From NCBI RefSeq assembly GCF_019925205.1, contig NC_083560.1, positions 97,864,083-97,928,082 on the forward strand: a stretch of 64,000 nt of DNA, written 5' to 3'. Positions 36,901 through 51,900 of the stretch are shown in pieces. Each line of letters begins with the position of its first letter. Position 1 is the stretch's first letter. The position numbers and the translations under genes were made by a program. Under the pieces are notes generated by a model, which saw only the letters and a program-made list of their open reading frames with translations, was not told the origin of the DNA and made no database searches. Origin of the DNA: Metopolophium dirhodum. Lineage: Eukaryota > Arthropoda > Insecta > Hemiptera > Aphididae.

Positions 36901-39900
36901 TGGTGGGGGGGGGGGCTAAGCTAAGCTAAGATATAGGTATTGTCCCAAGTGCTTTGTATGTCTTAAATAAGTTTGGAAAAGCGTGTTGAAGGTCATAGCT
37001 AGATAACATTTTAAGAATTTGCAGGCTTGTTATTTTATTTTCTGAAGTTTCAACATCATTTTCATTATTTCACTATAATTCTCCGAACCAAAATCACTTC
37101 TCTGTTTGTCATGGTTTTGATACAGCATGTTTATATTCATACCACTCAGCAATTTATCTAATCTTTTACTGAACGTAACATATTCAGTTTTCAGTTGAGT
37201 GAGGTCAATTAAAATCCAGTTTGAAATGGATTTAAAAGCATCATTGGGTAAATCATTTTCATTTTTAATACATTTAAACGTTCAGGTGAAAGTAAAGTAT
37301 ATTTCGAGACTCAGAAAATCGATTTTCAATAGATGAAATAATTGAATCCAAAATTCTATAAAAAACATCAGTACGAAAATTATCTTCCTGGTTAGATAAA
37401 AGCTCATCTCTTGCTTGTTTTCCAGACTTCAGTTTCATTCTCCTCAGTCTTATCCGAAAAAAATCCCTTTCCGTAAGATTATTTTCAATTGAAAACAATT
37501 TTGTTTGGTCAACTAAATCTTTAGCCTTATTCTGATTTCATCTCTACTAATCGGATTTTGAAAACATCAATCAAATTAATTGCCTGTACAAAACCAATTT
37601 CCTTTGATTGTAGATATCTAGACACTTCAGTAGTAATGGCAATTATTTTTCTCAGATTCTCAGCAGTTGAAGCAGTTTCGCGGTCAGAATTATTCACATC
37701 AGAAATTTCTTCCAGTTTTTCCCATAATGCAGAATATTTTTCATTTATAACAATTAATACCCTATCATGAGAGGTCCATCGTGTTGTTGAAAATCGCTTC
37801 ATTCGACGTAGACGCTCATTAGGATATAACTGTTGTTGTAATTTTACAAAAATAGCTATTATCTTTCTTGCCCTCATAAATTCAACTAAACTTCCAACAT
37901 CTCCGAAAAAACGTTTGGAGACAATACAACAATCACATGCATCAAACAATACTAAATTAAATAAATGCGCACAACACCAAATATATATAGCATGTGTATT
38001 TTCATTTTGTATTCTGGTTGTTAAACATGTTTTTACTGTACGTTTAAACTGTTTTAACGATAGAATAACGAACGATTGTGCCTAGTCCCTGAATAATTAT
38101 AAATATAGTTTATGTATTGAATTGATATGTTACATATCCTTATAAAAGTCATAAGACTCCGATTACCCAAACCACAGTGGGTACCCACCACTAAAAATTC
38201 AGAGGCCATGGCCTCTCAAAAACCACTTCACCACGCCACTGGCTAAACCATTTAAACGTATTTGTCTAGACGAATTTCTCAATTAAGTTTTCAAACGACA
38301 GAGTGTTGAAAACGATCGTTCTCCCGTAGCTGTAGACACTGGAAGTGTTATGAATATTTGAAAAAGTTTTGATATTATTGGATAAATATCTGGACATGTT
38401 TGAAAGTATACTTCAATAGCATTATTATTCTTGAGTTCGGAAGATGTTAAAGTTGAATATTTAGTGTACCACAAATCTAATAATCCGTTTAATATATTAT
38501 ATATGATCATTTAAATTTGAATCGGTGCATTTATCAATTATATCTTGATATGTTTCTTCTAATTGTTTGAATTTACCTTTAATCTCTTCAGATAAGGTAA
38601 AATACAATCAAAATTATTCAAAACAATCCTGTGTGATATAAATCTATCGTTCAATTGGTCTAGAAAATTATCTATAAAAGGTAAAAATACTCTATTATAT
38701 TGACTCTCAAAAAATATTCTGGATCATCTAATTTACATTGATGTGGCAAACTAACAGTCATATCAAATTTTTCACATAATGTTATCACAGATAAAAATAA
38801 ATCTTGAAACTCTACATCACAATTTTCTCTAATATCGTGAATATTATTTTGAACATTAGATGCAGTTTTTAAATCAAGATTTCCTATTTGAAGATATCAG
38901 CTAAGAGATACTTATAGAAAGTATTTTCACTAAAATAGATAAAGCTAATTGAAATTTTAACTGTCTTATCGGAGTAAAAAGATAATTTGCAGAACCAGAA
39001 GTGCCAGAATCTGTCCAAAGTATAATTCTATCTAGTGCATGTAAAATTTCTGGTTGAAGTTCTTCAAATAATATAACTGCATCATGGTGATCGACTTATC
39101 GAGTTGCACTTATTTTTTTTTATTTTAAAACGATTAGTCTGTGGAAATACTTCTTCTATTGACAGTTGAAAAATACTTTGCCATTTTGGCTAAACAAAAA
39201 AAAAGTACATACACTTTGTATAGTGCCCATACAATTTCTTACCTCGTGAGACCTTACAGATAAAATGTATAGCTAAATTTAAACAATGCGCACTGCAATG
39301 TTAATAAAAGGCACTAGGATGTTCATCGCGAATACATTTTTCTACCCCATTATATCTGCCACTTAGTCTCGCCGCCACTCAGTCTCCGCTCAGAATCGTT
39401 TTTTATATTATAGTATTAAGCTGGTTACACACTAGGCGAATAGTTCGCGCGCGGTCGCGGTTTTTATCCGCGGCGAACATTCGCTTGAAATTAAACAACC
39501 TATTTTAGATTAGAGTATTCACACCATGCAAACCGAGCGGATAAAATCCGCCAACGTCCGCGATCGATCGCGCATGTTTAATTTTAGGCGAACATTCGCC
39601 TCAGACGGCTAAAAATAATCACGTTGTTTTGACTGGGTCTATGCACACCGGGCGAACGTTCGCGCGTGATTCCTCGGATATTTTCATTTTTATATCATAG
39701 TTGTAGGCGAACGGTCCTACGTCATTTGAATATTATTATTATAATATTTAATACAAATTTTAAATTTGAATACAAATATGAGTTTCTCTTTTGATTTGGA
39801 ACATTTTATCATCGAGATATCTCAAGAAGAGTCCATTTGGAATTTAGGTAAGTATAATTTTTACCACTCAATACTCATTATGCACATTTATTTAGATTTT

Positions 39901-42900
39901 CATTACATTTTTATGTGGTTTTGCATAGATTTTACTGTTTTTAGTATTTAAGTTAACTTTTTGTTAAGTAGCTTATAGACCACTTCATAAATTATCTAAA
40001 TTATTTATCTATACATAATACTTAATTAAAATAACGTGTACAATGCAATCTAGATACTACATTTAGAATCAAAAGATTATCACGACAAGATTAAGAAATA
40101 TAAAAGTTGGTCCAGGGTTGCAAAGGCTACTTTAAATGATTTTGACAGTCTCGACGAAACTGGGAAGAGAGAAAAAAGTAAGTATTCTCGGAAATTTTAG
40201 AGTTCTTTCGACCAACAATGGAAAATAGAAAGTAAATATAATATACTTCGATTATACATAAATAGTTAACCTTATATAATATTTATAATCATACCATTAA
40301 TGCATATAAGAATTTACTGATTTATAATTAATTGTATGCAAATCAGAACAGAAGGAAATTTTAACCACGAAAGTGACGAAGAGGAGACGGAGGACGAACA
40401 AGGCAACAATTTGCAAACAGTAGAGGAGGATTTAATTGAAGGGAATTGTGTCAATGATGAAATCACTAAATTTAATTCAAATCCTGTTTTGGAAACATCC
40501 ATGACATCTACAACAGTAAACAAAAATGTAAAACCTATACCGAAACGTACGAAACCATAAAAAAAAATTAACTTTGAGGATGAGTTACTAAAGTCTCTTA
40601 GGAGTGAAAATGAAGCCACTGACCCAGACAAATCATTTCTAATGTCCCTCTTGCCTCAAATGAAATCTATCAGTGAGGATAAAAAGCCAATGCTCTACAT
40701 TGAATTAATAAATGCTATACAAAGAGTAAAAAATAATGATAATACATCAATGTATCGTCAAGGATATAATCAGAGCAATTTTCCACTCGGAGGATATTCG
40801 CAGACAGTATCTGGACCAACAATGTACTCTCAACCTGCAGTAATACATTCTAGTCTTCCTACTTATAATCATGAGTCACTGCAGCCCTTTTTCAGATAGT
40901 TCTATTAATTTACATTAAGTAGGTAACTAAATGTATCAGAAGTTTTATAATTTAGAACATATTTCACAGGACGTGCACTTACTTTTAATAATTTTTTTTT
41001 TAATTTAATTAAGACTATTTTAATCTATTATTTATAATCTAAAACACCAGCGTATTTTTTTTTATTTCACAACTATTTCTCCTAAGTATTGTTAAACTGG
41101 AAAATATTTTTTTTATTATATGGAATTATATAATTTTTATAGCTCTTGACACAGGTTTTTTAATATTACCTATATTAATGATTTAATAATTTGTGTTATT
41201 TTTATTATAAATATTTAGAGAACTAAGGCTGCTACATAAAATTATTTTTATTTTATAGAGAAAATATATATAAAATTAATTTTGCGATTTCATTTATGGT
41301 TTTGCTTATATAGTATACTTTGCAAGGTATAACTGTTTTACCTTAATGTCACTGACAATCTTTCTTCAGGTGGTATTGAATCTCGAAGAATTGTATTTTT
41401 TTTTTGTAATCTATGCTTTACTCGTAATAACTAAAAATTAAAGTCATAATTTTTATTAGAATACAATTATTTTTAAGACAGAACAATTATTAAAGTTATA
41501 ACAATAATGATTTTACTTACCAGTTCATCAAATGATGAAATTGACATACGGTAGTACTTTAAGAACTCGTCTGGATGGAATCTTAAAGTCATAAACGTAA
41601 CTTGAAATTGGCCTTCCCGAGGCCTTTTCAAGTTTAGAGGATGAACCCAAAAACGCCTATTTTTTCGTTTTTCCTGTTTATTTTTATGCAATATATAAGC
41701 AAGACAAACGGTCTGAGTACGACTCAAAAAAACCATTTTTAATTCGATAAGATTATTTAACTAAGCTAAAAAACTGTGAGCACGAGAATAAAAGATCATA
41801 CACGAACGAGTAACCACGAGGTAATGATATTTGGCGCAATTTTGGTGCGATTAACCGCGTAAAATGTTACAGTGTGTAAGCTTTGTGTCGAAAGCGAATT
41901 TAAATCGCCGCGGATAAAAACCGCGACCGCGCGCGGACAAACCGCTCAGTGTGTAACCAGCTTTATATCATCGAATTCAAATTTTACCCCATCCATTACA
42001 GTGACTTACTTGTAACCTAATGTATAGCAGAGCGACACCAACTTCCCCACCTTTTTAAAAAGTCTTATTTATCCATTTAATTATGATTTTGTATATTTTA
42101 CAGCCTATACATCTGTACAATAGACATTTTACAAGTCTTTCGTCAAGCAAATTAACCAAAGATACCGATATTCACACCGATCCGTTACAACATCATACGA
42201 GATCAATTCCCGAAGAGGTATATAAATATATAATCATTATAAATTATTCATATTACAATACGTACCTATATATATACAAAAAATTAGTAAATTTGCAATG
42301 GCGTCAAAACAATAAAATGTTAATTGTGCTATTAGATAATATGAATATTAAAAATATAAGGTAATGGAAAAGTAGTTTATTAAGACAAATACCATATAAA
42401 CAATTCTAAATTTCCTCTAAAAATCAAAATAATAAACTAGGTAGTTTTTAAAGAAAAATTTGTTCGGAATAGTTGTGATCCACACTAAAGCATAACAAAG
42501 TGACAGCCTAAGAATAATGGCGAAATTAAAATATTGAAAATTTAAATGTAATTTTTTCAACACTATTTTGAATAGTTACATTTTTTTGACGCGTGATTAA
42601 ATAAATTTATTCCAATGGAGAAAATATAAAATATTCTATGTACCTAATGAAAATATTTGCTGACAGATAGCCTTAGCGATAAAATGGAATTTGTTTTAGT
42701 TAACTGTATCGCAAAATATTTTTATGTAATATTGTTATTATTGGTACATTTTACAATTTTCCGTGAGCCACGTATAAGGCTAACGGTGTCCGTAAAATCA
42801 CTAAAATCCGTTTTCTGATCGACAGGTTGATTGGCGGGAAAGGGGGTTCAACACTCCCGGATGGAATCAGCTGGACTGCGGTGCCTGTTACGCTTTCAGT

Positions 42901-45900
42901 ATAGCTTCAATGCTCGAAGGACAGCTGTTCAAAGCCACAGGAAAGTTGCACACGTTGAGGTGAGTACCTATAAAAAAAAATTAATAGAACCGAATGAAAC
43001 GAAAACCTAAAAGTTGACTTTTTGTTGATATTGTTCCGGGTTGTGTTTAGCTCACAACAAATTATTGACTGTTCAATCGCATATGGAAACCTCGGTTGCT
43101 CCGGGGGCTCTTTAAAAAACACACTGCAGTATCTCCAGAGAGTTGGGGGAATTATGCAAGGAATCGAGTATTCGTACAAAGCGAGGGTGAGTACGTCAGT
43201 TTTTTTCACATATAAACGTTTAATTTTTTTTAATAATATATATACTACAAGTAACAAAGTCGTATAATTGTATAAACCAAGCCAGACTGTTATTCACGGT
43301 TTCATATAACTTATTATTTATACAGGGTCGGATAAATTTTGTTACAACTAAGAATACTTTTATAGCACCCATGTGGGCCATGCACTTGAAATTTGTCATT
43401 TAAATATATATTAGAATAAATAGAGAATAATATTAAGTAAGTAAAAATAAAACAATACGTAAACAAATGTAAGATAAAATATATTAACGTGTTATTAGTT
43501 ATTACTTATTAGTAGTACTTATCCTGATTTAGGATAATATTATAATATTTTATTGTAAACGAATGTAGGTTAATCGGTTATGAGTAGTAACAGGATTTAT
43601 ATGCACAAAAAATCCTCAAAATATGCTTCTAAATATGCTGTAATATGCTACAAAGTATGCATTTATTTTTAAAGGACTATACAACTAAAAAAACCTATTT
43701 TTTTTTATTATGTTAATATATAGGGCTTTGAAAAAGAATAATTTTGGTGGTCTTAAAATTGTTGTCGGACAATTGGTTCCGTGTTAAAATATAAGTCACG
43801 TTTTACGCGTTACGTCATAAAATCACACCGTCCAACGGGCCTAATAACGGTATCTAATATACACGCGCGGAATTTATTTCGTGCGATTAAAATAATTATA
43901 GAGAAAACTTAATTAAAGGTACAAGTTATTAAAGTTCATTTATAAAAAGGTTATACACTTCTTTAGATGATCATATTATTTTTATTGTGTTGAAATTTGT
44001 TTCAGGGTAGTTTATAGGAAAGACAAAAAAATAAAATTTACATAGGTATAATTAATAATATTATAATCCGTTATTTAATGTATTAACGAATGTGTTATTA
44101 TAATTAATAATATAAGAACTAAAATAAATGTGTAAAAAAACCTCAAAATAAAATATATTACTTCAAACAAAAATACATAATATATTATACGTAATTGAAT
44201 TATTATAATTATCATTACCTAATTATATTATATATTTAGGTAAATCTTGAATATCTTTTTGATTTTAATTCTTCATAGGGCGGGCGAGGTGTTCTATAAA
44301 TATTTTTTGGGATGTCGGTATTACATTCTTTTTGTACATCAAACGGCTGTGGTGTAATTTCTTTTTCAGCTTCTTCGATAATTGTTGACATTATATCACG
44401 TTTCCAGTTATTTTGAGTTTTATTGTAAGAATTTTTTATTGTAAATCGGTCTAGTGGTTTAGAAAATACAACTTTTTCTCCTATTAATGTTTTTTTCAGT
44501 ATTATTGTTATGGTCGAGTATTGCTAATATAGATCCAGTGGCGTAAATAGGCCATTGGAGGCCCGTGTGCAAAGACTAAAATGGGCCCTCCAAAAAAATA
44601 AAAAATAAGCAGTGATAAAATATGATTTATCCTTATTAATGATTAGGTTATATTTATTGTTTACCCATTACTTACTTGTAAGCAACCTAGCAACATTTAT
44701 AAACATTTATAAATTAATCACATCTTGTAAATTTTTTTAGGTAGATATTTTTAAAATGTAGGTATATAAATATATAGGTATATAAATTTTATAAATGTAG
44801 GTACATTTAATCATTTAAATACTATAAAAGTATGATACGTTTAAAGAATAACATTAAATTAAAAAAACAAAATATATTACTCATGTTGTAATGATCACCA
44901 CAAAATAAAATCATTTTACATTTATCACTAGAAACACTTTTTAATTAGGTACTTATTAAATAGTAGGTACTAGGTAATATACAAATATTTAATAATGCAT
45001 AATATTATATAACTAACATTATTTTATTTTATTTTATTTGAAATACTTTTGCTCATAAAAAATTAACAATACAAACTCAATTTCACAAGACCGACTTACG
45101 AACATTGCAATTAATAAAAACATTGAAACTACTTTAGAAAATTTTTTTTTCTTGACTTTAAATTTGCGAAGTCGTTTATAATTTTGTCAATTTTAAGTTC
45201 TGAGGTTTTTTCTCTTTCAATATTGAGAATTGCAATGTTCGTAAGTCTGTCTCGTGAAATTGAGTTTCTAAGATAATTTTTTATGAGCTTAAGCTTAGAA
45301 AAAGAACGTTCAGCAGAAGCGACTGTAACTGGAATAGTCAGAAAAATTAAACACAGCGTAAAAACGTCATGAAAAGACGATGCCAAGTCATGTTCGATTA
45401 AATAAACTGTTAGGTCTTTAATATTATGCAACACAGATGTTGAGTTATTAAAACAAAGAAAATTTCTTAAACACAAAAGTTGATTTGTAATATCTGAACT
45501 TAACTCATTCTTATACTTTATGTGTAAACCGTAGAACGCTTTAATTATAATTTGTTCCTCTATTGTAGTAAGATTTATTGGTTTTAAAAAAGAAAACTCA
45601 TCACTTATTGTTTTAAGACCTTTAAACCTTTCTTTAAGCTCAAACAATGCCGTGTCCAGTGCGCGATAAAATACTTTAACTTTAAAATTGTCTTCAGTTA
45701 TAGAAAGTCTTCGGTCACAATCAACTTCTTCGTGATACCTAACAGCAAATCTTTCACGTTTACAATTGAAGTTGAAAGGTATTTTCCATGAAACACAAAG
45801 ATTTTTGGCATCTTCTACTATATTATTATAATTAGCTCGTAAATCAGTTAAATCTTTAATGGCACTATCAAGTTGAATAAAAGCAAATTCTTTGTTGAAA

Positions 45901-48900
45901 TTCATTAACTGGAGAGTTTTAGACACTACATTTAATGATCGTAATATTCGTTCCCAAAAACATAAAATTAATACAAACTCAGCTGATTCGAGCTTCTTTT
46001 TCAAGGAACCACCTAAATTTGTTTCATCAGATTTATGCGACGTAAGTAGAATATGAGTAAGTGCTTTGATTATGTCCAAATAACGTTCCTTTAATGCGAA
46101 TACAGAGTCGTGGCGTGCTTCCTATCGTGTTGGGCAAACTCTCTTTAAGGTTTTCTTTTGTATTTTTGATTCAACTTTTTTCCCTAAAGCTAGTAAAGCC
46201 CTTCTAGGTGCACTTACACTAAAAAAGTTGTAAACGTCTTGAACTGTATTAAAAAATGTCTGAACTTTACTAGAGCTTTTTTCCGCATCTGAGATCACTA
46301 AATTGAGGTTATGAGCACAACAATGTACATATACAGCATTGGGAAAATCAGATCGAATTAAAGTTTGAACACCTGAGTGCTTTCCGCTCATAACTGCAGC
46401 ACCATCATACCCTTGCCATCTAACCTTGCCATCTAACCCCTTTAGAGTTTGGACAATTTGTCAAAAACACATACATTTTTTAAAAACCTAGCGTAAATTT
46501 AAATACTTTTTATACTTCTGCTTCGTTACCTTATGGTCGGGTTTTCGATATCCTCTTCAATTCTATTGGTATTATCTTCTTTATTTATTTTTTCCTTTTT
46601 TTTGTATTCACCAGACACTAAGTTTTTTATGCACTTAGATTTTGCACTTTTTTTTGTGCATTTAGACTGTTTACCGTGTTTTTTGTTTGCCATAATTTAT
46701 TCGTCCAATATAAAACACAATAGTAAATACGTTATTAATAAAATATGAGCTCACACTACACGTTCACTGTAGAATGACTAAAATGACAAAATATTGACTT
46801 TGCCAATAGTGGTAGGTAATACATAGTAATATCACAAATGCAATTATCAAATATACGAGCTGTACAATAACAACTAGCAACAACATAATATTATAATATG
46901 TATGTATCTATATTTTGATATTTATTTATAATGTCTTCAAAATAATATTCAGAAATAATATTATTATTATTTTTATATTTTATATCGTAGTGTGACTATT
47001 ATTTCAGTGGCATAGATAATAATAGCAATCAAACGTGAGTAGTGGGAACCGCTGCTGAGTGCTGAGTCGCCGGCGCGCCGTCTTCTAACGGTAGGTCGAA
47101 GATAGTTAGAGTAGGGGTATTGCGCGATTCTGATTACTAGTAATGCGCTCCGACGCAATTTGTCAAAAATTCAATCGAATATTCCCCCTTAAGAAGATGT
47201 CAGCGCACTATTTGTTTTCTCTCTCTAGCCCACGTGCAACATAGAAAAAATGCATTTCCGCAGAATCGTTTTTTCTATGTTTCTAAGTAATCTTAGAGTA
47301 AAATTACTTATTACAAAAAAGATAGAGGATAATATTTTTGAGGGAATGACATATCGATTTCTCTAAATATTGTTTCAAAACGATAAACATAATTTAAATT
47401 TACATGTTTTTGTTTATTTTGAAAGTTGAATACAAAGTCAAATAACAATAAAATATTTTTTTTTTTTTAACTTTTATTTTATAAAACATACAATCTATAA
47501 ATAAACTTTACAATAAGCATGTATGATGATTTATATAACAAATTGGCATGGTTGAAATGATTTAGTAATCACCCAGCGGTAACACTTACTGGCTAGAATT
47601 AAAGTTATATAAGGTCACGGTTCCAATTACGTTTTAACCTTCTTGGTGGGTTTCCGGGAATGGATTCAGATTTTAGAGCAATGATTAGAGGATTAGAGTG
47701 GTTTCTAAGACAGACACGGAAGAGTTTGTAGGAATTTTTCGGCTTCTTATTGAACGGTGAGTATTTTTAGGTTTGAATGTAAGGTATGGTTTGAGACATA
47801 GGGAGGAGCACATGTAATCATAGGTAGTGAGATTGATTGGAATGTTTGAATTTTGTAGATATTAGATTTTTTTGTTGATCCCCATAGCTGGATACCGTAA
47901 AACCAAATTGGTTTGAGGAGGGTTCTATACAGAAGCAGTTTTGAATTAAGGTTAATTTTTGATTGTTTACCTATAAGTGGGAAGAGTGCTCTTCGTCTGG
48001 CATTTAGTATGAGTTTTTGTTTAATATGTGTGGCCCAGGTAAGTCTTTTGTCAAGTGTCATACCCAAATATTTGACGTTAGATGAGGGAGGAATGATTTT
48101 ATTGTTTAGGTAGACTGGGGGGACTGTGCTTTTTTTGAGAGTGAAAGTAATGTGAGATGATTTTTCACTATTGATTTTTATTCTCTATTTGGAGTACCAG
48201 TCTGCTAGTAAGTTGAAATGGTTTTGTAGGAGTTGGCAAGCAAGCTGTGGATTTTTTTCCGAAATGTGTATGACTTTGTCATCAGCGAAGTCGGCTACCG
48301 AAGTATGAGGGGTGGTTGGTTGATCAGCTGTGTATATATAAAATAGTATGGGGGAAGAGATGGCACATTGGGGAACACCAGCTAGGATTGGGGCCAAGTT
48401 TGAAATTTCTGAACCAACTTTGGTGGCAAAAAATCTGTTTTCAAGATATGACTTAAAAAATAAGTAGTAGGTGGAGAAAGAATTATTTTTAGTTTGTGTA
48501 GGAGACCAGGGTGCCAAACACGATCAAATGCTTGGGCAACATCGTGTAGAATAGCTGAGCAGTATGTCTTGTTTTCTAGGGAGTAGGCGATTGAGTCGGT
48601 TAGGCGGTGTGTTTGATGGATAGTGGAATGTTTATTTTGGAATCCAAATTGCGTGTGGGGGATGATTTGTTTGTCATTGATGATGTTGGATATTCTTTTT
48701 AAGATCATTTTTTCACATACTTTCGCGGTTAGATTTTCCAGGTTTAGAAATTAAGATTATTAGTGAAATTTTCCATTGGATAGGAAAATACGAAAGCCTC
48801 AGGATAAAGTTTAAAATGTGGGTTAGGTGAATTAATGCCGTCCTTGGTAGTTGGCGAGCTATTTCAGCTGTGATTAAATCTATTCCAGGTGTTTTTTTGA

Positions 48901-51900
48901 GAGAAAATGTATTAATAAAGTGTAGAACATCATTTGGTGAAAAAGGTTTGGGGGCAAAGTAAAGTGGTAGGGCGAAGTAAAAGAATTTTCAATAGTTTCT
49001 GTGAAAGTGCTGTTGTCAGTTGGTTGGTGGGGCTTGAAGACTTCTGAGAGATGAGAACAAAAGAGCTCAGCTTTCTCTTTATCTGACTTGCACCATGTAC
49101 CATCGGTTTTTTTTAGAGCAGTTGGGGTAGGCTTTTGTTTTAAGCAGTTACGTGTTGCTCTCCAGAGCGAGTTGTCTTTTGTCGTTAGGGATGAGATCCA
49201 GTTATTGTAAGATTCATTCCTTCGCTGTTGTAGTGTGCGTTTAAGTGACGAGGTTAGTTTATTGTAAGTTTTTTTGTCGGATGGGAGTTTTGTTCGTTGC
49301 CAACGGGCTCTGGCTCGCCGCTTTTGGGTTATTAGTTCTCGGACATGTGTAGGGATCGATAAATGGTTATGATTATTATTTTTTTTTGGTTGGGTGGTAG
49401 AGTTCCATGCAGCTGATTGAATGATTTGAGTAAGATTACGTACGGCGTCGTCAATGTAATTTGGACATTTCAGACGTAAGTTTAATTTTATATTTTGGTT
49501 AATAATGTCGCGAAATTGTTCCCAATTCATTATTCCATTTATTAGTGATGGATTACTAGGTTGAAGGTGTGGAGAGGCATCTATGCAAAAGAGGACTGGA
49601 GAGTGATCGGAACACGGATCTAATAAGTTTTTTACCAATTGATTTAAGTTTGGTGGTATTTTTGTTACGAATAAGTCTAGGATATCAGGTCGTTTCCTTT
49701 GTGATGATGGCCAGTATGTTGGGTTGGGAGGGGCAAGGATAGATAATAGTTTGTTATTGACTGCTTTTAGTAGAGATTGTCCTTTTTGGTTAGTTGTGTG
49801 ACAACCCCATGATTGGTGTTAAGCGTTTAGGTCATTCCCTCTAAAATATTATTCTCTATATTTTTTGTAATGGGTGATTTTACTCTAAAATTACTTAAAA
49901 ACGATTCTGCGCAAATGCGTTTTGTCTATGTTGCGCGTGGGTCAGAGAGAGAAAATAAATAGTGCGCTGACATCCTCTTAAGATTTCTTAAGAAAAACAA
50001 TTTTTATATTTTGTTGTAATTCAAAAACATCCGAAATTATCCGAATTAACATGTCCTCAGCTACCTCTTGTACGAAATGTGAATAACTTTTTAATGAAAC
50101 TATGAAAAGCACAAACGAAGCACAGACTTAGAATTGAACCTGAAATTTGAAATTGAGGACAAGGACCTTTTGAAATTGAAGGTACATTATGCTCTATCGT
50201 CTTTTACTAGTATGATTAAGGCCTATTTTTGGTGGGGTCAAAATTTACTTACTCGGTGTTAGTTAACGGTGATGCCGATAATACAAGAATAACTAGGTAG
50301 GTAGCCCTATTTGAATGTTAATTTTGTTTTTTTAGACAAATGATAGTGTGAAATAATAGACAAACTATACTGTGTTAATATTATAGTTTATTGTAATGAT
50401 TTATAATATATTTTTATTAAAACAAGATATTTAGATTCGATAAGAATTATTTACGATTTAAATCATTCTTATTAATATAATGCTACTTTTATTTTATATA
50501 TTTTTACATCGTGTTGCAGAGACAATCAGGACAGAATACCCTATTGTCAATTCTCTCATAGCTAATGTAAAAGTCGAACCACAAGTTTTAAAGAAATGTA
50601 CCCTGATCTTGCACTACAACCTGAGCCCATAATTACTAGGTGGGGCAGATGATTGGTAGCTGCTCAATATGAATGTGAACACTTTTCGAAAACACAAGAA
50701 ATTATTTCAAAATTAGATCTAGAAACTTCTATTGCTGCTGGAAAAGCTCAAAATATTATGAAAAATAATTTAATTTTCATAAAGAAACAAAAAAATATGT
50801 CCTTATGATAGTAGGTATGCAAATTGTCGAATCAGCAATAGAAAAATTAAAACTCGTAATCGGACAAATAAGAAATATTGTAAAAAAAAAAATTCATGCT
50901 GTTCCATAAAAAAATTCAGCTTACATTGATTTTAAAACAATCAATGACATAATGAGTAGCAGACACCCTTCTAAAAATTTTGAATTTTCGCCTTCAGATA
51001 TTATGCACTTTGAATACGCTCCAATTACATCGGTTGATGTGGAACGATCATTTAGACGTTTGAAAAATATTTCGAGATTTAATAGGCGACATTTAACATT
51101 CGATAATTTAAAAGGAATTGTAATTATTCAATGGAACAAATCATTTTGATTTTTTTAATTATATTTTTGTATTTTTACTCAGGTACGAGTAAATTCTTAA
51201 CAAAATGTTATTATATATTTTTAATTTTACAATTTTATTTCAGAAAACATTGTGCCATTTTAAAAAGTTTAGAGCGGTAACTCAAATTGAAAACATTTCA
51301 ATACTGCCACAATCCGATGAACACGCACTAAAAGCAGCTGTGGCACTTATAGGACCCATCAGCGTATCAGTGAATGCAAGTCCAAAAACATTTCAACTGT
51401 ATTCGTATGTATACACATTTTTCTAAGCACTTGATTTTCCAAATACTTTGGGTTCCTATTTAATAGCATTACTCAAACTAATATTTGTTTTTTTTTTTTA
51501 AAGTTTTTTAAAAGTTTTTTTTGAATATAATAAAACGGTAGATTTTACACATTTATAGTAATTTTAGCAATAGAGCTGTAGAAATATCTTATATACAATA
51601 TACTTATGTCACAATAATTGACGTTTGTGCTCTGCACCTCTACAGCTGGTGCTTCCGGTTCAACATCAGGTGCCATGTGGCTTTCGTATGGTTTGTAGGA
51701 AATTGTCCATATTATCAACTGTTATACTGGTAATTTTTTTATTCAATGAATGCGATAGATATTCATTTATAACTATTGCTACCAGTCTCGAAAGTGTATT
51801 GACATTTTAAAATATATAATAAAAAAATTATGATCAAAATCCGATGAACTAAATTCAAGTATACTAAACATGAACACGTGGAAAGTGAAATGAATTAATA

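Larger units (their letters stand above)
39419..41962. mobile_element. 2.5-kb PIF/Harbinger deletion derivative with TTA target duplication
   Basis: The terminal inverted repeats are about 70 bp, starting AGCTGGTTACACAC, with a CpG-rich part CGCGCGCGGTCGCGG identical on both sides. TTA stands directly outside both ends (39416-39418 and 41963-41965), the hallmark of PIF/Harbinger. It encodes a MADF-BESS protein on + and only the N-terminal exon of the transposase on -. The catalytic exon, which in the other copy sits inside the MADF intron, is missing. Confidence 0.92.
39370..42065 (-). repeat. R1 copy split by a Harbinger
   Basis: Bases 39390-39418 (complement of R1's 'cgattctgagcg' region) and 41963-42060 (complement of R1 12830-12920, including GCAGAGCGACACC and CCATTACAGTGAC) form one reverse-oriented R1 copy when the 2544-bp insertion and one TTA are removed. 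Confidence 0.75.
44531..46740. mobile_element. hAT deletion derivative (left end clear, right end not found)
   Basis: Left end CCAGTGGCGTAAATAGGCC with a GGCCCGTGTGC / GGGCCCTCC interior. The - strand gene starts at 46693 and its C-terminus lies at 45129. The segment that should encode the TTF finger and first catalytic block is missing between 46420 and 46530. A 17-bp direct duplication around 46410-46440 (CTTGCCATCTAACC twice) marks a small slip. Confidence 0.65.
47193..49977. mobile_element. TTAA-flanked element with about 165-bp inverted ends, carrying a LINE
   Basis: TTAA stands at 47189-47192 and 49978-49981. Just inside, GAAGATGTCAGCGCACTATT and the complement of GAGGATGTCAGCGCACTATT begin inverted arms that match over about 165 bp to the shared GAGGGAATGAC. 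TTAA duplication points to a piggyBac or Kolobok type non-autonomous element. No transposase is inside. The interior is a 5'-truncated LINE. Confidence 0.78.

Noticed and set aside
36479..38249. 8-bp target duplication for hAT element C
   Set aside because: CTATCAGC and GCTAAACC do not match; limits kept as approximate.
46533..46748. 71-codon + frame
   Set aside because: Antisense of the hAT N-terminal exon (46530-46693).
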